From assembly GCA_035266225.1 (NCBI GenBank), contig DATFNV010000736.1, positions 1 to 13,723 of the forward strand: a stretch of 13,723 bases of DNA, in the 5' to 3' direction. The stretch's first letter is position 1. Each line of letters starts with the position of its first letter. The position numbers and the translations under genes were made by a program. Shown here one piece after another: positions 12,508 to 13,723 of the stretch. Source of the DNA: DATFNV01 sp035266225. Lineage in GTDB: Bacteria; Planctomycetota; Planctomycetia; Gemmatales; Gemmataceae. The notes under the pieces were generated by a model that did not search any database, was not told where the DNA came from, and was given only the letters and a program-made list of their open reading frames with translations.

Positions 12508-13723
12508 ATGAACAGCTTCGACAAGTTCAGCAAGACGCCGAGCAAGTCCCGGTTCGTGCAACTGGTCACCGACGCCCTGCGCCAGGCCGGCGAGAAGGCG
12601 GAGCTGCACTACGATCGCGACGCCTTCTCCCTGCGCACCGACGGGCCGGCCCAGCGCATCTTCTGGCTGACCAACGTCTACAAGGAATTCTGCGCCGCCA
12701 GCCCGGAGCAACGGCAGGCCCTGCTGCGCAATTTCATCCGCAGCTGGCTGGTCCCGGAGCAGCCGGTGCCCGAGAACTACGAAGACGTCCACCCCGACCT
12801 GCTGCCGGCGGTGCGCGCCCGCGGCTACTTCGAGGTGACGCTCCTGCACCTCAAGGCGGAAGGACACAACTCCGAGGATCGCCCCTACCGCCCGCTCGCC
12901 GAGCACCTTGCCGTCGGCCTGGCCTACGACCTGCCCGGGGCGATCGTGCAGATCGGTGGGCACAACCTGGCCGGCTGGAAGGTCAGCTTTGAGGACGCTC
13001 TCACGGCCGCCTGCGACAACATGCGCGGCCTGACGAAGGAGCCGTTGCGGCAGATGGTCCCCGGCGTGTGGATGTCGCCCTACCACGACAACCACGACGC
13101 CTCGCGCCTGGTCCTCACCGACCTGATTCGCAGCTGCGAGGTGCTCGGCGACCCGGTGGTGATGGTGCCCAACCGCGACATCCTGCTGGTGACCGGGGCG
13201 GACGACACGGCCGGCCAGATGGCGGTGATTGGGCTCGCGGAAAGCGCCTTCCAGAAGCCGCGCTTCCTCAGCGGCGTCGCCGTGCGCCTCGTCGGATCGA
13301 AGTGGCTGCCCTATCTGCCGCCGCCCGGCCACCCGGGCCACATCGCCTTCCGCCGGCTGCGCAGCCACGACCTCGGCCGCGACTACGCTCAGCAGGGCGA
13401 GGCGCTCAAGGCGCTGCACGAGAAAGCCGGCGAAGATCTTTTCGTCGCCGCCTGCTCGCTCCTGCGGAGGAACGATACCGACGAGGTCGTCAGCTATTCC
13501 GTCTGGTCGGAGGGCGTCGAAACGCTCTTGCCCGAGGCCGACATGATTTACTTCTTCCGCATGAAGGGCGAAAAGGACGGCGAGATCGTGGCCAATGCCT
13601 CGTGGGAGCGGGTGCGCGAGGTGGCCGGCGATTTGATGACACCGCAGGGGCTCTACCCGGAGCGCTACCGGGTGACGGCCTTCCCCAGCGCCGAGCAACT
13701 GGCGGCAATCGGGAAGACGTTTC
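12508..13723 (+). CDS. DUF1444 (YtpQ-like) family protein, 3' end outside window
   Basis: The frame is open from the ATG at 12508 to the window edge (405 codons). GGAG at 12497-12500, seven bases upstream, supports the start. The sequence shows features I associate with the DUF1444/YtpQ family: an N-terminal helical part with 'LRTDGPAQRIFWLTNVYKEF', then 'AEHLAVGLAYDLPGAIVQI', 'DASRLVLTDLIRSCEVLGDPVVMVPNRDILLVTGADD' split over about residues 192-234, and a C-terminal segment 'EALKALHEKAGEDLFVAAC' followed by beta-rich sequence. There is no signal peptide or membrane segment, so it is probably cytoplasmic. The biochemical role of the family is unknown to me. It may be close to complete here, since the visible part already exceeds the usual size of Bacillus YtpQ. 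The opposite strand also stays open across most of this gene, but that is a high-GC shadow. Confidence 0.75.
   Translation, partial: MNSFDKFSKTPSKSRFVQLVTDALRQAGEKAELHYDRDAFSLRTDGPAQRIFWLTNVYKEFCAASPEQRQALLRNFIRSWLVPEQPVPENYEDVHPDLLPAVRARGYFEVTLLHLKAEGHNSEDRPYRPLAEHLAVGLAYDLPGAIVQIGGHNLAGWKVSFEDALTAACDNMRGLTKEPLRQMVPGVWMSPYHDNHDASRLVLTDLIRSCEVLGDPVVMVPNRDILLVTGADDTAGQMAVIGLAESAFQKPRFLSGVAVRLVGSKWLPYLPPPGHPGHIAFRRLRSHDLGRDYAQQGEALKALHEKAGEDLFVAACSLLRRNDTDEVVSYSVWSEGVETLLPEADMIYFFRMKGEKDGEIVANASWERVREVAGDLMTPQGLYPERYRVTAFPSAEQLAAIGKTF

Noticed and set aside
12448..13698. 416-codon minus-strand reading frame
   Set aside because: The plus strand carries an open frame with a good ribosome site and DUF1444-like motifs over the same stretch; the minus frame has His/Val/Gly-rich shadow composition.

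Overview
The window is a GC-rich chromosomal segment that looks planctomycetal and probably belongs to Gemmataceae or a close relative. The grounds are: a Ser/Thr kinase with the planctomycete-type N-terminal helical module ('GWITPYQIN') joined through a membrane helix to a large WD40 domain; lpxB beside a predicted exported beta-rich protein; a small HUH transposase of a type I associate with Gemmataceae; and dense GC-rich palindromes between genes. The assignment rests on recognition only.

Layout. Positions 3-1073 hold the 3' part of lpxB (lipid A synthesis), convergent with an exported protein of unknown function (1120-2031, minus); a palindrome separates them (1058-1119). A divergent gap leads to a 487-aa protein of unknown function with a possible degenerate vWA-like segment (2265-3728, plus). 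It converges on a mutS2 homologue (3804-5738, minus) that has no Smr nuclease domain; a REP-like palindrome lies between them. A second copy lies upstream of mutS2, before a kinase-WD40 gene (5970-9176, plus) interrupted by an in-frame TAG at 6318. Then come three tandem REP-like palindromes (9183-9419), a Y1/HUH (RAYT-like) transposase gene (9439-9969) and a partly decayed REP copy (9974-10031). After that are an 85-aa HicA-like protein (10120-10377), an exported metallo-beta-lactamase/D-2-hydroxyacid dehydrogenase fusion (10511-12442), a second-family palindrome (12441-12495) and a DUF1444/YtpQ-like gene running off the end (12508-13723).

The gene order does not suggest one pathway; it looks like a patchwork of single-gene units punctuated by palindromes. 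The most coherent system is the transposase plus its palindromes. One long nested palindrome occurs six times: three copies directly upstream of the transposase gene, one directly downstream, and two at other intergenic sites. This is the layout of REP/BIME elements mobilised by a REP-associated tyrosine transposase. Other points worth attention are the exported MBL-dehydrogenase fusion, the amber-interrupted kinase whose WD40 part has lower GC, and the Smr-less MutS2.
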